64,000 nt of DNA from Megalobrama amblycephala (GCF_018812025.1 NC_063063.1:2720001-2784000); one strand, 5' to 3'. Positions 1 through 13,737 are shown, counted from the first letter of the stretch. Program-made: numbers and translations. The notes: generated from the letters alone by a model not told the origin.

Positions 1-1398
1 CAAAATAAAGTATTTCAGAAGTCAGCAGAATCATGCTCACAGAAGAAGGTAAAAGTGGGATAATGTCAATACCAGATGTTAGCTGTAATAGCTAAGCTGT
101 AGGACAGTGCTCCTCCAACTTGCAAGAGCTAAAAGAGCTCTGAACGCACTCTGAATGTTGAGTGTTCTTGAACAAAGAATCATCACAGTCACCACGCAGT
201 GTACAGACAGCTATAAATGTTAAATATATGCAAGAACAATCACAATTCAGTATGCAAATAGATGCAAAGTAGAAGGGCAAACACACATTTGAATGCTTAA
301 TAATCTGTCAATGGAGATTTGCAAACATACATTTCTTAGAAAAACAACATTAATATACAAAAATGAATGGAGTCTGTACATTTAGTACTTTAATAAAAAC
401 AGGAGTTTAAAATAAAAATTAACCAGAATGTCTGAGGAACATCAGTGTCAATAGTGGTCAATGCAATTTGTGCACTTCATTACTGGTCAAAAATATGTAA
501 GATTAATATCCAGAGCAGACCAAAATGGCAAAATGTTCTCAACCAATAGTGTGAGTGTGAAGTAAGACTATCTGTTAGACCAACTAATGACAGACGCTTT
601 AGTAGTGGCAATCGTGTGCAAGCACATACTTTACTAAAATCAACCTTGGTGCAGAGGAAACCTCAAAAGAGGAGAGAAATAATGGCATCACCATCCTGCC
701 CTTGAGCAAGACACTTAATCTACAGTTGCTTCAGGGTGACTATGTCTGCAATTAGTTTGCTTTATGTTACCTTGGAAGAAAAAACATTTGATAAAAAATA
801 AGCTCTTTAAAAATTAAATGCAAAAGTCTGCACTTTTTAAAATAGTTTATGTTTGTTTTGTGAACCAAAAAAGGTTGACTATTATATGACAAATAAGGAT
901 ATTGATAAATACTGATATTAAACAACCCCCAACCCAAACACACATGTACACATACCAAATATGCAATTAAACAGGTTTATTTTAATGAAAATTAGTCATT
1001 AGTGTATTCTATGAAAGCATTTCTGTTCATAAAGATTCACATGATGTAATCAGTTAATTGCATTAGATGTTACAAAAAGTCAAAAGGCACCATTAATGAG
1101 ACACAAATGATGCTCTCTGTGGCTCTGAAGAGCAGTTTGAAGCACTGGAGCAGGGATTTGGACGCTTTGTACAATTAACAGCTTTTAGATGCCACAGCCA
1201 TGTAATGCATCATAAATAAAGCATATAACGGAAAGCCCAATTAGGGCCCTTGTGTCTCTCTTAAAAATACATTTGGAGAAGGCAAATGGTATATTTATTA
1301 CCAAAAAACACAAGCTTTTTATGCTCTAGGGTTCTGCAAATACATTCGCTCATTTCTAACTGAATTGCAGAGTAAATGAGACTTTGATTCATCAAATA
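1..1398. other. Non-coding stretch, no gene recognised
   Basis: AT-rich DNA in which I see no convincing exon, RNA gene or transposon end. The open frames here are short and have no recognisable domain. The part at about 1090-1300 is less repetitive than its surroundings and contains homeodomain-like CAATTA/AATTAG words; it could be a conserved non-coding element, but this cannot be judged from one sequence. Confidence 0.4.
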
Positions 1399-1535
1399 AG
1401 CCATGTGTTATACATTTGGTATATCCAAAGCAACTTACATTTAATGCAAGGTATACATTTTGCCAGTATGTGAGAACTAAACTCATGGCCTTGGCGTTGC
1501 TAGCGTCATGTTCTGCCAGTTGAGCTACATGAACA
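1399..1535 (-). mobile_element. tRNA-derived SINE fragment
   Basis: Read on the minus strand, about 1532-1475 resembles the D-arm and anticodon side of a tRNA (GTAGCTCAACTGGCAGA, an A-box-like stretch). A degraded B-box region follows, then a tail (TGTAAGTTGCTTTGG) like the shared 3' tail of fish SINEs. The tail at about 1440-1400 is the part normally recognised by a partner LINE. The copy is diverged and no poly-A or simple-repeat end is clear. Recognition of the tail is from memory of fish SINE families; the tRNA-like half is visible in the sequence. It is not a functional tRNA gene. Confidence 0.6.
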
Positions 1536-1867
1536 TCATGTTCTGTTACTGTAAAATTACTGCAGAGCTCTGCTGTACTAATGGGTAGGCTAGTCAGTCA
1601 CTATTACTTCAGTTTCTTAAGTACAAAAAGAAAGTTTGTCAAAATCTTCTATTGATAATGCCTTGCTGGAAGTTTAAAACAGTTTGATGGTTATTTTGAA
1701 TTTTGAAGATTGCATAACCTTTGTGTAGTTTGATACTTTAGAGGTTTCAAAAGAGATTTTAAGGTTGAAGTTTATATAAGTGATGTGTGGTTGAAAATGT
1801 GTGCAGTTCAAACAGATATTTGGAGGTTGAAGGGATGTGGGTATAAGGTGGTTGCTAGAAATATATA
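1536..1867. other. Non-coding stretch
   Basis: Short AT-rich spacer between the SINE and the tetranucleotide array. Nothing recognisable. Confidence 0.4.
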
Positions 1868-3172
<1,305 letters not shown>

Positions 3173-3564
3173 CTGATCAGACTGCACACAGTTTACCATT
3201 AAGTACATTAGACCCACATTACATTTTTCAGAGGTGTGATAGCAAAAGCCTGTCAAATTGATTTAGTTTAGCCTATGAGGTATGAAAGGAAAGAAACTTG
3301 ACTCATCTGGGCTTAAAATAGTGTTCTAATAAATGAGAGAGAGTAGAACAAATCCTACACCATCACAAGCTGCCAAAGGTCTGTGGCTGTATGAGTGGGA
3401 AGCAGACAGGAAGCCTGGATTCGTTTAGTCAAACCGAAGCATTTCTCAGGTAAGCAAAAACAGAAACTCCTACACAGACATGAACCACAGCATTCTTCTG
3501 CCATACATTAAAGGGAACATATCATAGAAATCAGCATTTCACTTACTTCCTCTGTAACAAAAGA
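3173..3564. other. Non-coding stretch
   Basis: No gene or transposon end recognised between the GATA array and the hAT element. The last eight bases (3565-3572) are the left target-site duplication of the next element. Confidence 0.4.
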
Positions 3565-3572
3565 GTCTGTTC

Positions 3573-3842
3573 TAGTGTTGTCAAAAGTACTGACCGCAAT
3601 ACCAAGTCGGTACTGAAATTATGTAAACACCTCTGATTGGCCTTGGCAATCACACGCTCATCAGATATGTCTGTGATTGGCTGTTTTTGAAGCGCTGATC
3701 ATTGTAGCCAATCACAGACATATTTGAGTGGTGTGTGAACACAATTGCCAATCAGAGGTATTTATGAATCCGCACAACAGTGCTCAAAGTGTCAATTTTT
3801 TTAAAATTCAGACAATTGACAATTGACAAATTGACAATACTA
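3573..3842. mobile_element. Short non-autonomous hAT element (TAGTGTTGTCA family)
   Basis: A 270-bp element starting TAGTGTTGTCAAAAGTA and ending in a decayed complement (TTGACAATACTA). It is flanked by GTCTGTTC (3565-3572) and GTCTGTTT (3843-3850), a 7/8 match. An 8-bp target duplication and a TAG/CAG-type terminus are hallmarks of the hAT superfamily. The subterminal words ACCAAGTCGGTACTGAAATT and ACACCTCTGATTG are shared with the elements at 9991-10192 and 17308-18758. The interior is a loose inverted repeat with no coding potential. Confidence 0.75.
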
Positions 3843-3850
3843 GTCTGTTT

Positions 3851-4622
3851 ACAACTGAAAGCTTCGAATCATTCTTTTGAGTGAGATCTTTTTAATCAAG
3901 CAGCTGATCCATTTCCAAAACTGAGTGATTTGCTCACTGATCTGAATGATTCAAACTCAGTGACTGTATGATTTAGCCACAGCAGTTAACAACTCGCTAG
4001 AAGAAAAAAATATTAGTCAATATATTAGTAAATTAGTTGCTATCTGGACTGGACTTTATGCAGACAGTCAAAAGACTAGTTACGTGAGACAAAAGAAACC
4101 ATATACATTGATTTCGAAAAATAAAGCACACCATGTCCTCTTTAAACACTGGGGTCATCCCTTTAGTCGTCTGTCATGTCTTATGTTTAACTAAACAAGC
4201 GAACAAACACACAACAGTTCCCTTTACTTTCTCACTTTGTCAGATCTCATTTGGCTCTTTTCCTGTTCATGAAGCAGAGCCGTTACCTCTGAAACACCCG
4301 GCATCAATTTAAGTGTCACAGTTTATTTGGAATAGGGAATCAAACCAAATCCCTAAGTCTCTTAAGCTAGAGGGACTGGAGACACCTGTCATGGAGAACA
4401 AGAGAGACCGGAAAGGTAAAGCAAGCTGCAAAAAAAAAACATCCACCAGTCCTACTATCCTTGCTGAAACTATGTGATCTCATTCGTATTCATAGATATT
4501 CACACATTACATTTGGAAAAACATGGAACCATATAATCTATGTAATATAATCATATATTTAATTTAAAATATTATATCTATTTAATTATTTAATATATTT
4601 ATTTAATAATAATTTAACTATT
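3851..4622. other. Non-coding stretch
   Basis: AT-rich, with several copies of GAATCATT/GAGTGA-like words near 3865-3960. No gene, RNA or clear transposon boundary seen. Confidence 0.35.
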
Positions 4623-5565
4623 TTACGGTGCCTTAGAATCCAAAATTGAATTTATCTTGGCATGGTTGAATAACAAGAGTTCAGTACATGGAAATGACAT
4701 ACAGTGAGTCTCAAACTCCATTGTTTCCTCCTTCTTGTGTAAATCTCATTTGTTTAAAAGACCTCTGAAGAACAGGCGAATCTCAACATAACACCGACTG
4801 TTACGCAACAGTCTGGATCATTAATATGTACGACCCCAATATTTGCATATGCCAGCCCATGTTCAAAGCATTAGACAAGGGCAGCCAGTATTAACGTCTA
4901 GGATCTGTGCACAGCTGAATCATCAGACTAGGTAAGCAAGCAAGGAACAATAGCAAAAAATGGCAGATGGAGCAATAATAACTGACATGATCCATGATTA
5001 CATGATATTTTTAAATGATATTTGTAAATTGTCTTTCTAAATGTTTCATTAGCATGTTGCTAATGTACTGTTAAATGTGGTTAAAGTTACCATCGTTTCT
5101 TACTGTATTCACGGAGACAAGACTGTCGTTAATTTCATTTTTAAACACTTGCAGTCTGTATAATGCATAAACACAACTTCATTCTTTATAAATCTCTCCA
5201 ACAGTGTGTAATGTTAGCTTTAGCCACGGAAGCACTATCAAACTCATTCAGAATCAAATGTAAACATCCAAATAAATACTATACTCACATGATCCAACGC
5301 ATGCATGCAGTATGCATGACGCACATCTTGTAAAGATCCATTTGAGGGTTATATTAGCTGTGTGAACTTTGTAAATGCACTGTATTATAGTCGAGAGCTC
5401 GGGGGTCAGGGAGCGCGAGGATTTAAAGGGGAAGCAGCCTGAATCGGCGCATATTTAATGATGCCCCAAAATAGGCAGTTAAAAAAAAATAATTTAAAAA
5501 AAAATGGGGTATTTTGAAAATCTAGACACATGGGACACCTCAGACTTATATTATTTTGAGCTTTA
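4623..5565 (+). mobile_element. TTAA-type non-autonomous element, copy 1 (degraded ends)
   Basis: Nearly the whole length matches the copies at 24483-25421 and 39335-40295 in the same order and orientation (for example CAAGAGTTCAGTACATGG, TTAGCATGTTGCTAATGT, GATGCCCCAAAATAGGC). The left end has decayed to ACGGTGCCTTAGAA and the right terminal GGCACCTTTAA is not recognisable, so this looks like an older or truncated copy. There is no open frame. Superfamily assignment (piggyBac- or Kolobok-like) rests on the TTAA flanks of the intact copies. Confidence 0.85.
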
Positions 5566-5604
5566 ATATAATTTAAACTTCATAGAATCATCATAAACAA
5601 CACA

Positions 5605-8030
5605 ATAGATATAATGATTCAGAACAATAGGGTTATACAGATAGACGATATAACAATAGAAAGGGTGATTCAGACAGAGTGTTATTATAGAGCGACAGAA
5701 CAATTAGAGCGACATCAGAGTGTTATTGTAGCGAAAACAATAGATAGAGCAACAGAACGGTTGACAGAACTAGGAAACCTTAGAGCGATAGAACAATATA
5801 ATTAGAACAATAGAGCGACAGAACGATAGACAGAGTGTTAACGATAGATAAGATAGAACAATAGATAGACATAGAAAATAGACAGAGTTTTATCGATAGA
5901 TAGAGCATAAACAATAGATAGAACAGAACAATAACAGAGTGTTATAATAGATAGAGCGATAGAACAATAGATAGGCAATAGAACAATAGACAGAGTTAAC
6001 CGTTAGATAGAGCGATAGAACAATAGAACAATAGATAGACAGAGTTATAGTAGATAGAGCGATACAATAGATAGAGCGATAAAACAATAACAGAGTGTTA
6101 TACCGATAGAAGCGAAGAACAATAGTAGAGCGATAGAACAATAGAACAATAGAATGATAGACAGAGTGTTATACAATAGATAGGCAATAGAATGATAGAT
6201 AGAGCGATAGAACAATAGATAGAGCAACAGAACGATAGATAGAGGGACAGAACAATAGACAGAGTGTTAACGATAGATAGAGCGATAGAACAATAGATAG
6301 AGTGATAGAACAATAGATAGAGCGACAGAACGATAGACAGAGTGTTATACCGATAGATAGAGCGATAGAACAATAGATAGAGCGATAGAACAATAGACAG
6401 AGTTTTATACCGATAGATAGAGCGACAGAACAATAGAACGATAGACAGAGTGTTATACTGATAGATAGAGCGACAGAACAATAGATAGAGCGACAGAGGG
6501 ATAGACAGAGTGTTATACCGATAGATAGAGCAATAGATAGAGCGACAGAACAGAGTGTTATAATAGATAGAGCGATAGACAATAGATAGAGCGATAGAAC
6601 AATAGACAGAGTTTTATACCGATAGATAGAGCGATAGAACAATAGATAGAGCGACAGAACAATAGACAGAGTTTTATACCAATAGATAGAGCGATAGAAC
6701 GATAGATAGGCAATAGAACGATAGACAGAGTTTTATACCGATAGATAGAGCGATAGATAGAACAATAGATAGACAGTTTTATACCAATAGAACGAACAAT
6801 AGACAGAGTGTTATACCGATAGATAGAGCGATAGAACAATAGATAGAGTAGACGATAGAACAATAGACAGAGTTTTATAGATAGATAGACGATAGAACAA
6901 TAGATAGAGCGATAGAACAATAGACAGAGTTTTATACCGATAGATAGAGCGATAGATAGACAGAGAACAATAGAACAATAGATAGAGCGACAGAACAATA
7001 GACAGAGTGTTATACCGATAGATAGAGCGATAGAACAATAGATAGAGCGACAGAGGGATAGACAGAGTGTTATACCGATAGATAGAGCGATAGAACAATA
7101 GATAGAGCGACGAACAATAGACAGAGTTTTATACCAATGTAGAGCGATAGAACGATACAGAGTTTTATACGATAGATAGAGCAATATATAGGATAGAACA
7201 GAGTTTTATAATAGATAGAGCAATATATAGGATAGAACAATAGACAGAGTTTTATACGATAGATAGAGCGATAGATAGAGCGATAGAACAGAGTTTTATA
7301 ATAGATAGAGCGACAGAACAATAGACAATAGATAGAGAGAACAATAGACAGAGTTTATACCGATAGATAGAGCGATAGAACAATAGATAGAGCGACAGAA
7401 CAATAGACAGAGTTTTATACAATAGAACGATAGAACGATAGACAGAGTTTTATACTGATAGATAGAGAGAACAATTTAGGCAATAGAACGATACAGAGTT
7501 TTATACGATAGATAGAGCAATATATAGGATAGAACAATAACAGAGTTTATACCGATAGATAGAGCGATAGAACAATAGAAAGAGCGATAGAACAATAGAC
7601 AGAGTTTTATACCGATAGATAGAGCGATAGAACAATAACAGAGTGTTAACCGTTAGATAGAGCGATAGAACAATAGAACGAACAATAGACAGAGTTTTAG
7701 ATACGATAGAACAATAGATAGAACAATAGACAGAGCGATAGATAGAGCGATAGAACAATAATAGAACAATAGACAGAGTTTTATACCAATAGAACGATAG
7801 ACAGAGTTTTATACCGATAGATAGAGCGATAGAACAATAGATAGGCAATAGAACGATAGACAGTTTTATACCGATAGATAGAGCGATAGAACAATAGATA
7901 GGCAATAGAACGATAGACAGAGTTTTATACCGATAGATAGAGCGATAGAACAATAGATAGAGCGATATAGCGATAGATAGAGCAACAGGAAAATAGAGTG
8001 ATAGAATGAAACACAGATAGATCAACAAAC
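5605..8030. repeat. Degenerate GATAGA/CGATAGA minisatellite, about 2.4 kb
   Basis: Tandem arrangement of words such as CGATAGATAGAGCGATAGAA, CAATAGACAGAGTTTTATAC and CAATAGATAGAGCGACAGAA. The spacing between successive ACAGAGT(T/G)TTATA blocks varies from about 40 to 100 bp, so the unit is composite and length-variable. The composition differs from the pure GATA array at 1.9-3.2 kb: hexamer-like GATAGA is mixed with CpG-containing GCGATAGA and with AACAATAG. Open frames on the minus strand (repeats such as FYRSIYRYKTLSIVL) follow from the repeat and are not genes. Confidence 0.93.
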
Positions 8031-8768
8031 CAAACGAACAACAAAACGTCCTCTGCTCACTGCTTATCAAGGCTGGTGAAAATTAAGAGAAGAACTTCTA
8101 CTTGTCTTTTTTGGGGGGTTAATGCATGGTGTAAGAAAAACCCAAGACTAGGAATTGTGTTTGACCTAAGATTCATAATAAGCTTGAGGCTAAACTAAAC
8201 TGAGAGTAATGTGTGCAGCAGGGTCTACAGTATGCTGGTATGATACATTAGTTGGATCGGTGACGGTGCCATATTGAGTTTAATTAATATTGAAAGCACA
8301 GCAGGAGTAGGAGAGGCCAGGTTCGGCCGGCTGCCGCTGTGAACAGTAATGAATGTTTGGAAAGGTTAGAGAGTTTCAAAGGTTCTTAATGTGCTACCAC
8401 TAAATCGACTGAATCAAACAATCCAGGGGTAAGATTGAGTGGATATTCTCACAGACCGTTTTATCAGAGGAACCAGATAACTCAGGCCGATCGTTTCTTG
8501 CCCAGGACCAGCAGCGGTCTCATTAATCACATTCACATTCAAATAATAATAACGTGTTTTATTGATATGCAAATAGATTTGCGGTTCTAATGCTACATTT
8601 GAATAATGATTCATCACTAATGGTAGCAAATTTTCCCAAGCAATCAGAGAAACAGACTTCAAAAATTTTCAGTTGAGAATAACAGAGAAAAGATGACTGT
8701 CGGTGGAAATATGGATTCAAGGCGAATCTATTAGTATTCTGTCAGTGCCACGTGTCTGCCAGAAAGAA

Positions 8769-8801
<33 letters not shown>

Positions 8802-9990
8802 TTATGGGGGAGGAGAGATTTGAGGAAAGAGCAAAAGAGAGAGAGAGAGAGAGAGAAAAGGAAGCAGACAGAGAGATAGACATGAAAGGCGGTGCTCTTG
8901 ACAGGTATTCTAAAAGAGCAAATGAAGCTGTGACCCCAGACAGGAGCTTCGCCATAATAAGATCGAGTAATCAATGCTGGCACTGAACAACATTAGCATC
9001 GAGATGCAGAGATTTAATTTGTCTGTGTGGTAATCCACTGCACAAGTCAAGCCTAGTTTAGTATTTGAAATTATTAAGGATGTCAATAGACTAAAATATT
9101 TACCTACAAAAAAAAAAAGAGAGATTAATCAATAATGCATTAAATGCATTGATTTTAAAGCAATAATGAAATGTATGTGCATTGTGTACTGTACACAAAT
9201 GTGCAAGTTTTCATTGTAAAGTGTTTTTGTGGATTGACACTCATATATTGTAAATGTGTATCTATAAAGACCTCATTGACTTTGTTAGAGTTGTTTAGTT
9301 TCACTATGTTTTGTTTTTGTTTTCCCTGTTCTCTTTTTGCCTGTGTTCCCGTTTACATGTGCACCAATAATGCAATTATTTCCAATAAACAGAGTAAGGA
9401 CTTAATCGCAATAAGATGTTTACATGACATAAGCAAACCTCTTCCGTTTACATGCAATTTACATTTTTGATTATTCGCTAAGATGTGTGGTTATTTTTAA
9501 CATCATTATATATGTATGATGAACTCAGATACAGTAGTCATGTTACTGGCCACTGTCTTAACCTACAGATGCGAAACACATTTGGGCATATGCTGCATAG
9601 TTTAATGCGAGTATGGTTAATGTGATCATGAGCTTAATTTTATTAGTTTGATCGAAGTATTGTGTTTATATGAGGTAAAGTTTAATCGCAATATTGCCAG
9701 CAGCCTTTTTTAGCTTGAAGATTCACAGACACTAGTCCGTATCAATATCTGATTCACTGGACAGTCCTACTTTTGATTTATTCATCAAAATATTGACAAA
9801 TTCTGTGACGTTGCGCTGTATACAGTAAGTTCAATTTGTGACTGGATTCCATGATTCCATCTGTGTTTTCTGCATCGTGGAAATCATAAGGCTCTACATG
9901 GTATTTGCAGTATTAAAGAGAGTTAGTTTTGTGAGTTATTTATTGTTGTGTTATTAAGTTGTTACCATTAGGTAAGAAGGGTATGCAGTA
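8031..9990. other. Non-coding stretch with GA-rich repeats
   Basis: No recognisable gene. It contains the (GA)n tracts listed separately at 8761-8860. Otherwise it is AT-rich DNA with scattered short open frames lacking domains. The last eight bases (9983-9990, ATGCAGTA) are the target duplication of the next hAT element. Confidence 0.4.
8761..8860. repeat. (GA)n / (GAAA)n microsatellite pair
   Basis: AGAAAGAAAGAGAAG followed by a GA run to about 8801, then a second GA run at about 8835-8857. They give purine-only tracts on the plus strand. Confidence 0.9.
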
Positions 9991-10192
9991 TAGAGTTGTC
10001 AAAATCATAGACTTGAGTACCAAGTCGGTACTGAAATTTTAAAAATGTGATGCTTTGAGCGCTGTTGAGCGGATTCGCAAACACCTCTGATTGTAAATAG
10101 TCATCAGTGACGCTCTTCATCACAGTGCTCAAAGCTCATTTTTAAAATTTCAGTACCGACTTGGTACCGAATCAGTAATTTTGACAACTCTA
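9991..10192. mobile_element. Short non-autonomous hAT element (TAGAGTTGTCA)
   Basis: A 202-bp element with terminal inverted repeats TAGAGTTGTCAAAAT and ATTTTGACAACTCTA. Flanks are ATGCAGTA (9983-9990) and ATGCAGTT (10193-10200), a 7/8 target duplication. Subterminal ACCAAGTCGGTACTGAAATTTT and its inverted counterpart link it to the 3573 and 17308 elements. Non-coding. Confidence 0.8.
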
Positions 10193-10198
10193 ATGCAG

Positions 10199-10598
10199 TT
10201 AAAGGGATAGTTTACCCAAAAATCTTGCTCTTCCAAGCTTTATAATGGTAGTGAATGGGAGGTGTGATTTTGAAGCCCAAAAAAGTGCATCCATCCATCA
10301 TAAAAGTAATCCATACGGCTCCATGGGGTTAATAAAGTGAAGCGATGGGTTTTTGTAAGAAAAATATCCATATTTAAAACTTTATTAACTATAATAGCTG
10401 CATATTATATAATTTATACATTTTTTAAGGGCTTCAAAATAGCGTCCCCCATTCACAACCGTTATAAAGAGCCAGGATATGTTTAAATATATCTCTGATT
10501 GTGTTCGTTTGAAAGAAGACAGTCATATACACCTAGGATGGCTTGAGGGTGAGTAAATCATAGGATAATTTTCATTTTTGGATGAACTATCTCTTTAA
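10199..10598. mobile_element. TTAA-flanked inverted-repeat MITE
   Basis: Bounded by TTAA at 10199-10202 and 10595-10598. Ends are AGGGATAGTTTACCC and a decayed complement (GGATGAACTATCTCT). The interior (CATCCATCCAT, AGTAATCCATA, TAAATCATAGGATAATTTTC) matches parts of 43751-43895, 51575-52053 and 53959-54560. It abuts the hAT element on its left, sharing the TT of that element's target site. Kolobok-like by TTAA target; family name not assigned. Confidence 0.75.
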
Positions 10599-10602
10599 CA
10601 GA

Positions 10603-12227
10603 GGTCAATACACTCTACATATCGCTCTTCATGGCCATTGAAAAATTCATATCAGTCACGAAACTGAAATCGGTTTACTGGATGAACCGGTTTACTGCCA
10701 AGCACTAGATGGATTTATTAAAGACTGTTTGTGTTATTCCTTGTCTTTGTGCAATGATTGCAACCATGCATGACAACCGGAAGTCAATGCAAAACTGCAA
10801 TAATTCAACATAAAACAACTTCTGAAATAACCAAACTTAGAACAACTTCTTTCCTCAAACAACCAACAGTTCTGTGTGTAACCTTAGATAAAAACCTAAG
10901 AAATGTTCTAGCAAAGACCTCGACTGACCCGCGACCCGGAGTGTGCTTGTTCTGGTGTTGAGGATGTGGAATCAGACAGATCAATACAAAGCTGCAGTGG
11001 CTTTAGACATCAGGAGATCAACAGAATAACACAGTTGAGCCGCTATACAATCTCCACTGCAACCTTGAGCAGTACTGCGGGTAAATCAGCATATTAATAA
11101 ACTGCCATGGCAGTAATCTCAAAGCAATGATTTAAGATGACAAGGACAACAATATGGCACTGCACTACAATAACGCAACATCATTTCAAGGCCTCGTCGA
11201 CTTGGACAACTAAATATTCAGCTAGCTTATCAAATTCATTGCTTTTCCCTCCATATTCTAAAACGGCTTCATTTTTGCTTCTCCGCTTATACATTTCCCA
11301 GATGGTTTGAGATGAAAGATTATTCCAGCAGCCCGAGTGTTTCACTGGGTTACTTATGTAAGTTCTCTCATTAAAAGACACCCCCAGATGACAGACCTCA
11401 CCTCTGTCTCACACAAGAGAGAGCGCAAGAAAACAGCCGACTAGAAACCATTGCCTGCCTGTACAATCTAACGCTAAGTGTCTTTCTTAACTCTTCAACA
11501 TCTATAAATTGTTGTCCTCAATTTCTATAATCGTAAGTCAAATGAGGTGAGCATTATGTAAAGCACATCCCGCTGAGCGCTGAATGTAAGTGCATTATGT
11601 TATGATGATTGTGGTTTATACACAAGCTATTGATCTTTATTCTGTGATCACAGGTGACTAAAAAAGGAGGAATTGCATGCATTGTGAATATCTGTGCTTG
11701 GACCATCGTTTACATTGGAAGCAGAGATAAACATGTCCATGCATTTTCATTAAAAGGCAATTTCACACCTTTTAAAACAATAGTTTATGAGCTTATGAAC
11801 AGCTTTATTTACCTGGAGAAATCTTGCTTTTATACGTGTGAATGGAGTACAAATTTTGTCAAGAGGCTAGAAGTGTTGCTATATAGTTGTATTTAGTGCA
11901 CTGCTATGCAGTTGCCAAGGTGTTCTGGGAGGTTGCTAGGTGGTCGCTCACTAGCCAAAAGTAGTCAAAATAGTGATATTGTAATATTTTTTTGTCCACA
12001 TTTATTGTCCACCAGTCGATAAAACAAATCTCTGGTAACACCTAATGTAATCATCTTAATTACTCAATCTCACTTAAAGGTTTTTTTTTTTAGTTTTTTT
12101 TTTTGGTCAACATCAAGACTAGATGTCAGATGTGCACAATGAAGATAATTAAATGATTTTAACTAAAAGAATAAAATAACACTACTAGATATTAACAACA
12201 TTTATTTTTTAAGAACAAATGCTTACT
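10603..12227. other. Non-coding stretch
   Basis: No gene recognised. At about 11895-11970 there is a fragment of a dispersed repeat built on GGTTGCTAGG / GTGTTCTGGG words. An open frame at 11654-11896 on the plus strand has no domain I can name. Confidence 0.35.
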
Positions 12228-12600
12228 ATACAGTACCGTTCAAAATTCTGGGGTCAGTACAATTTTTTTAAAGAAATTAAAACTTTTATTCAGCAAGGAC
12301 GCATTATATTAATAAGTGTTAGTAAAGACATTTATAATGTTACAAAAAATTCTATTTCAAATAAATGTTGTTCTTTTAAACTTTCATTTCATCCTGAAAA
12401 AAAAAAAAAAAAAGAATCATGGTTTCCACAGAAATCTGAAGCAGCACAACTGTTTTCAACAATGATTATAATCAGAAATGTTTCTTGAGCATCAAATTAT
12501 CATATTAGAATGATTTCTGAAGGATCATGTGACACTGAAGACTGGAGTAATGATGCTGAAAATTCAGCTTTGATCACAAATGATGTTGGACAAGTTACGT
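12228..12600. mobile_element. Old diverged relative of the 938-bp palindromic element
   Basis: Carries the centre and one arm seen in the elements at 27577-28514 and 29115-30052: ACCGTTCAAAATTCTGGGGTC, TTTATTCAGCAAGGACGC, GACATTTATAATGTTACAAAA, then GATTTCTGAAGGATCATGTG and CACTGAAGACTGGAGTAA. It is diverged by many substitutions and indels, includes an internal A17 tract, and lacks the outer terminal repeats. Confidence 0.7.
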
Positions 12601-12611
12601 GCTGAACTTTA

Positions 12612-13260
12612 AAGGGGAACTTTTGACTATAACGCCCTTTTTACAAGATGTAATATAAGTCGCTGGTGTCTCCAGAATGTGTCTGTGAAGTTTCAGCTCA
12701 AAATACCCCACAGATAATTTATTATAGCTTGTCAAATTAGCCCATATTTGGGTGTGAGCGAAAACATGCTTTTTGTGTGTGTCCCTTTAAATGCAAATGA
12801 GCTGCTGCTCCCGCCCCCTTTCCAGAAGAGGGCGGAGCTTTAACAGCTCAACAACAACAAAGCTGGAGAATCTCACGCAGCCAAAATGAGGATTGTCAGT
12901 AACGGTGTTCAGCCTTACATTGTTCAAACCGGAGTCGACACTGATGGAGAGACTCAGGAAGAAGTTACAACTTTTAGAATGAAACTGGACGTTTCTGAAT
13001 GGTTAGTGGATACATTTATGTAGTTGCTGTGGAGTTGATTCAACTCATCCACTAGCATGTGCCGTCATGTTCATCTTTTGTGCAAATCCAGCGTTGAATT
13101 GACCCTCGTTTGTGAAGCAGACCGGCGTAAAATGACGGCATGTCAAAAACACTCTACTACAACAACTCTTCAACTTTTATATGAAAAACTATTTCTAATT
13201 CATATTGAAGTACTATTGATTAGAATGATATATTGGGAAATTATAATGGTTGAATGAAAT
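12612..13260 (+). mobile_element. Dispersed element carrying a P2X7-tail-like exon
   Basis: Starts at about TTTAAAGGGGAACTTTTGAC. It includes a GTGAAGTTTCAGCTCAAAATA segment also found near one end of the TTAA elements. I recognise the block from about 12800 to 13150 as a sequence repeated in cyprinid genomes, but only the short exon relic within it can be argued from this window. The right boundary is uncertain. Confidence 0.45.
12886..13001 (+). pseudogene. Short exon relic resembling the P2X7 receptor C-terminal family
   Basis: An ATG at 12886 opens a 46-codon frame: about 39 codons to a possible donor (GAATG|GTTAGT at 13001/13002), then seven more codons to a TAG. Visible residues include GVQPY near the start, then DTDGETQEE and LDVSEW at the end. 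The order (aromatic-proline motif, acidic DGE stretch, W just before the junction) resembles the part preceding the zinc-binding C-terminal module of P2X7 receptors, a module often seen in fish transposon-derived proteins. No downstream CxCGxC exon was found, so this would be a stranded fragment. Assignment is from memory of the family. Confidence 0.35.
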
Positions 13261-13737
13261 ATTTATCATATTAAGATGCATTTCAAAGTTACCACAGTTA
13301 CTCAAACTCATTCATCCATCGCGAGTTCCAGCAGATTTGACTTCATCTTGTCAGAGTTCTTTGCTTCTGGACGTCTGTCAGGAGCATGACGAACAGCATC
13401 TTGACGGTTGATGAATCAGTGAGTTTAGTGCTGGTGCGTAGCTGCTTGTCATTCTGCGCCTTCGAGCACTTTCTTTCATCTTTCCTTCAGAGCTGAACAC
13501 GTTACGTAATATACAGATGCGGGACGAAAGGGCAGAACTGAAGATGCTCGTACCTAGTCCAGCATAGCTATATCTCAGGAGCATTAGCGAAGACGAAAAT
13601 AGACAGTAGGAGAGAGAGATCAAGACAAAACAAGAGAGGAAAAATGGCTGGTTCAGGTGTTGAAAACTCAATAGCTCACTTGGCAAACTTTGTTGTGTTC
13701 TCCTCTGATCTAGGACTACAGATGAAACCAATCAAAA
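13261..13737. other. Non-coding stretch
   Basis: No domain is recognised in either strand. A 117-codon minus-strand frame at 13378-13731 is serine/leucine-rich and has no recognisable motif. Confidence 0.35.

Noticed and set aside
1475..1535. Possible tRNA gene on the minus strand
   Set aside because: Only part of the tRNA structure is present, the B-box is degraded, and a SINE-type tail follows.
5890..8070. Minus-strand open frames of up to 208 codons over the GATAGA minisatellite
   Set aside because: Repetitive translations of the tandem unit without any domain; overlapping frames are open for the same reason.
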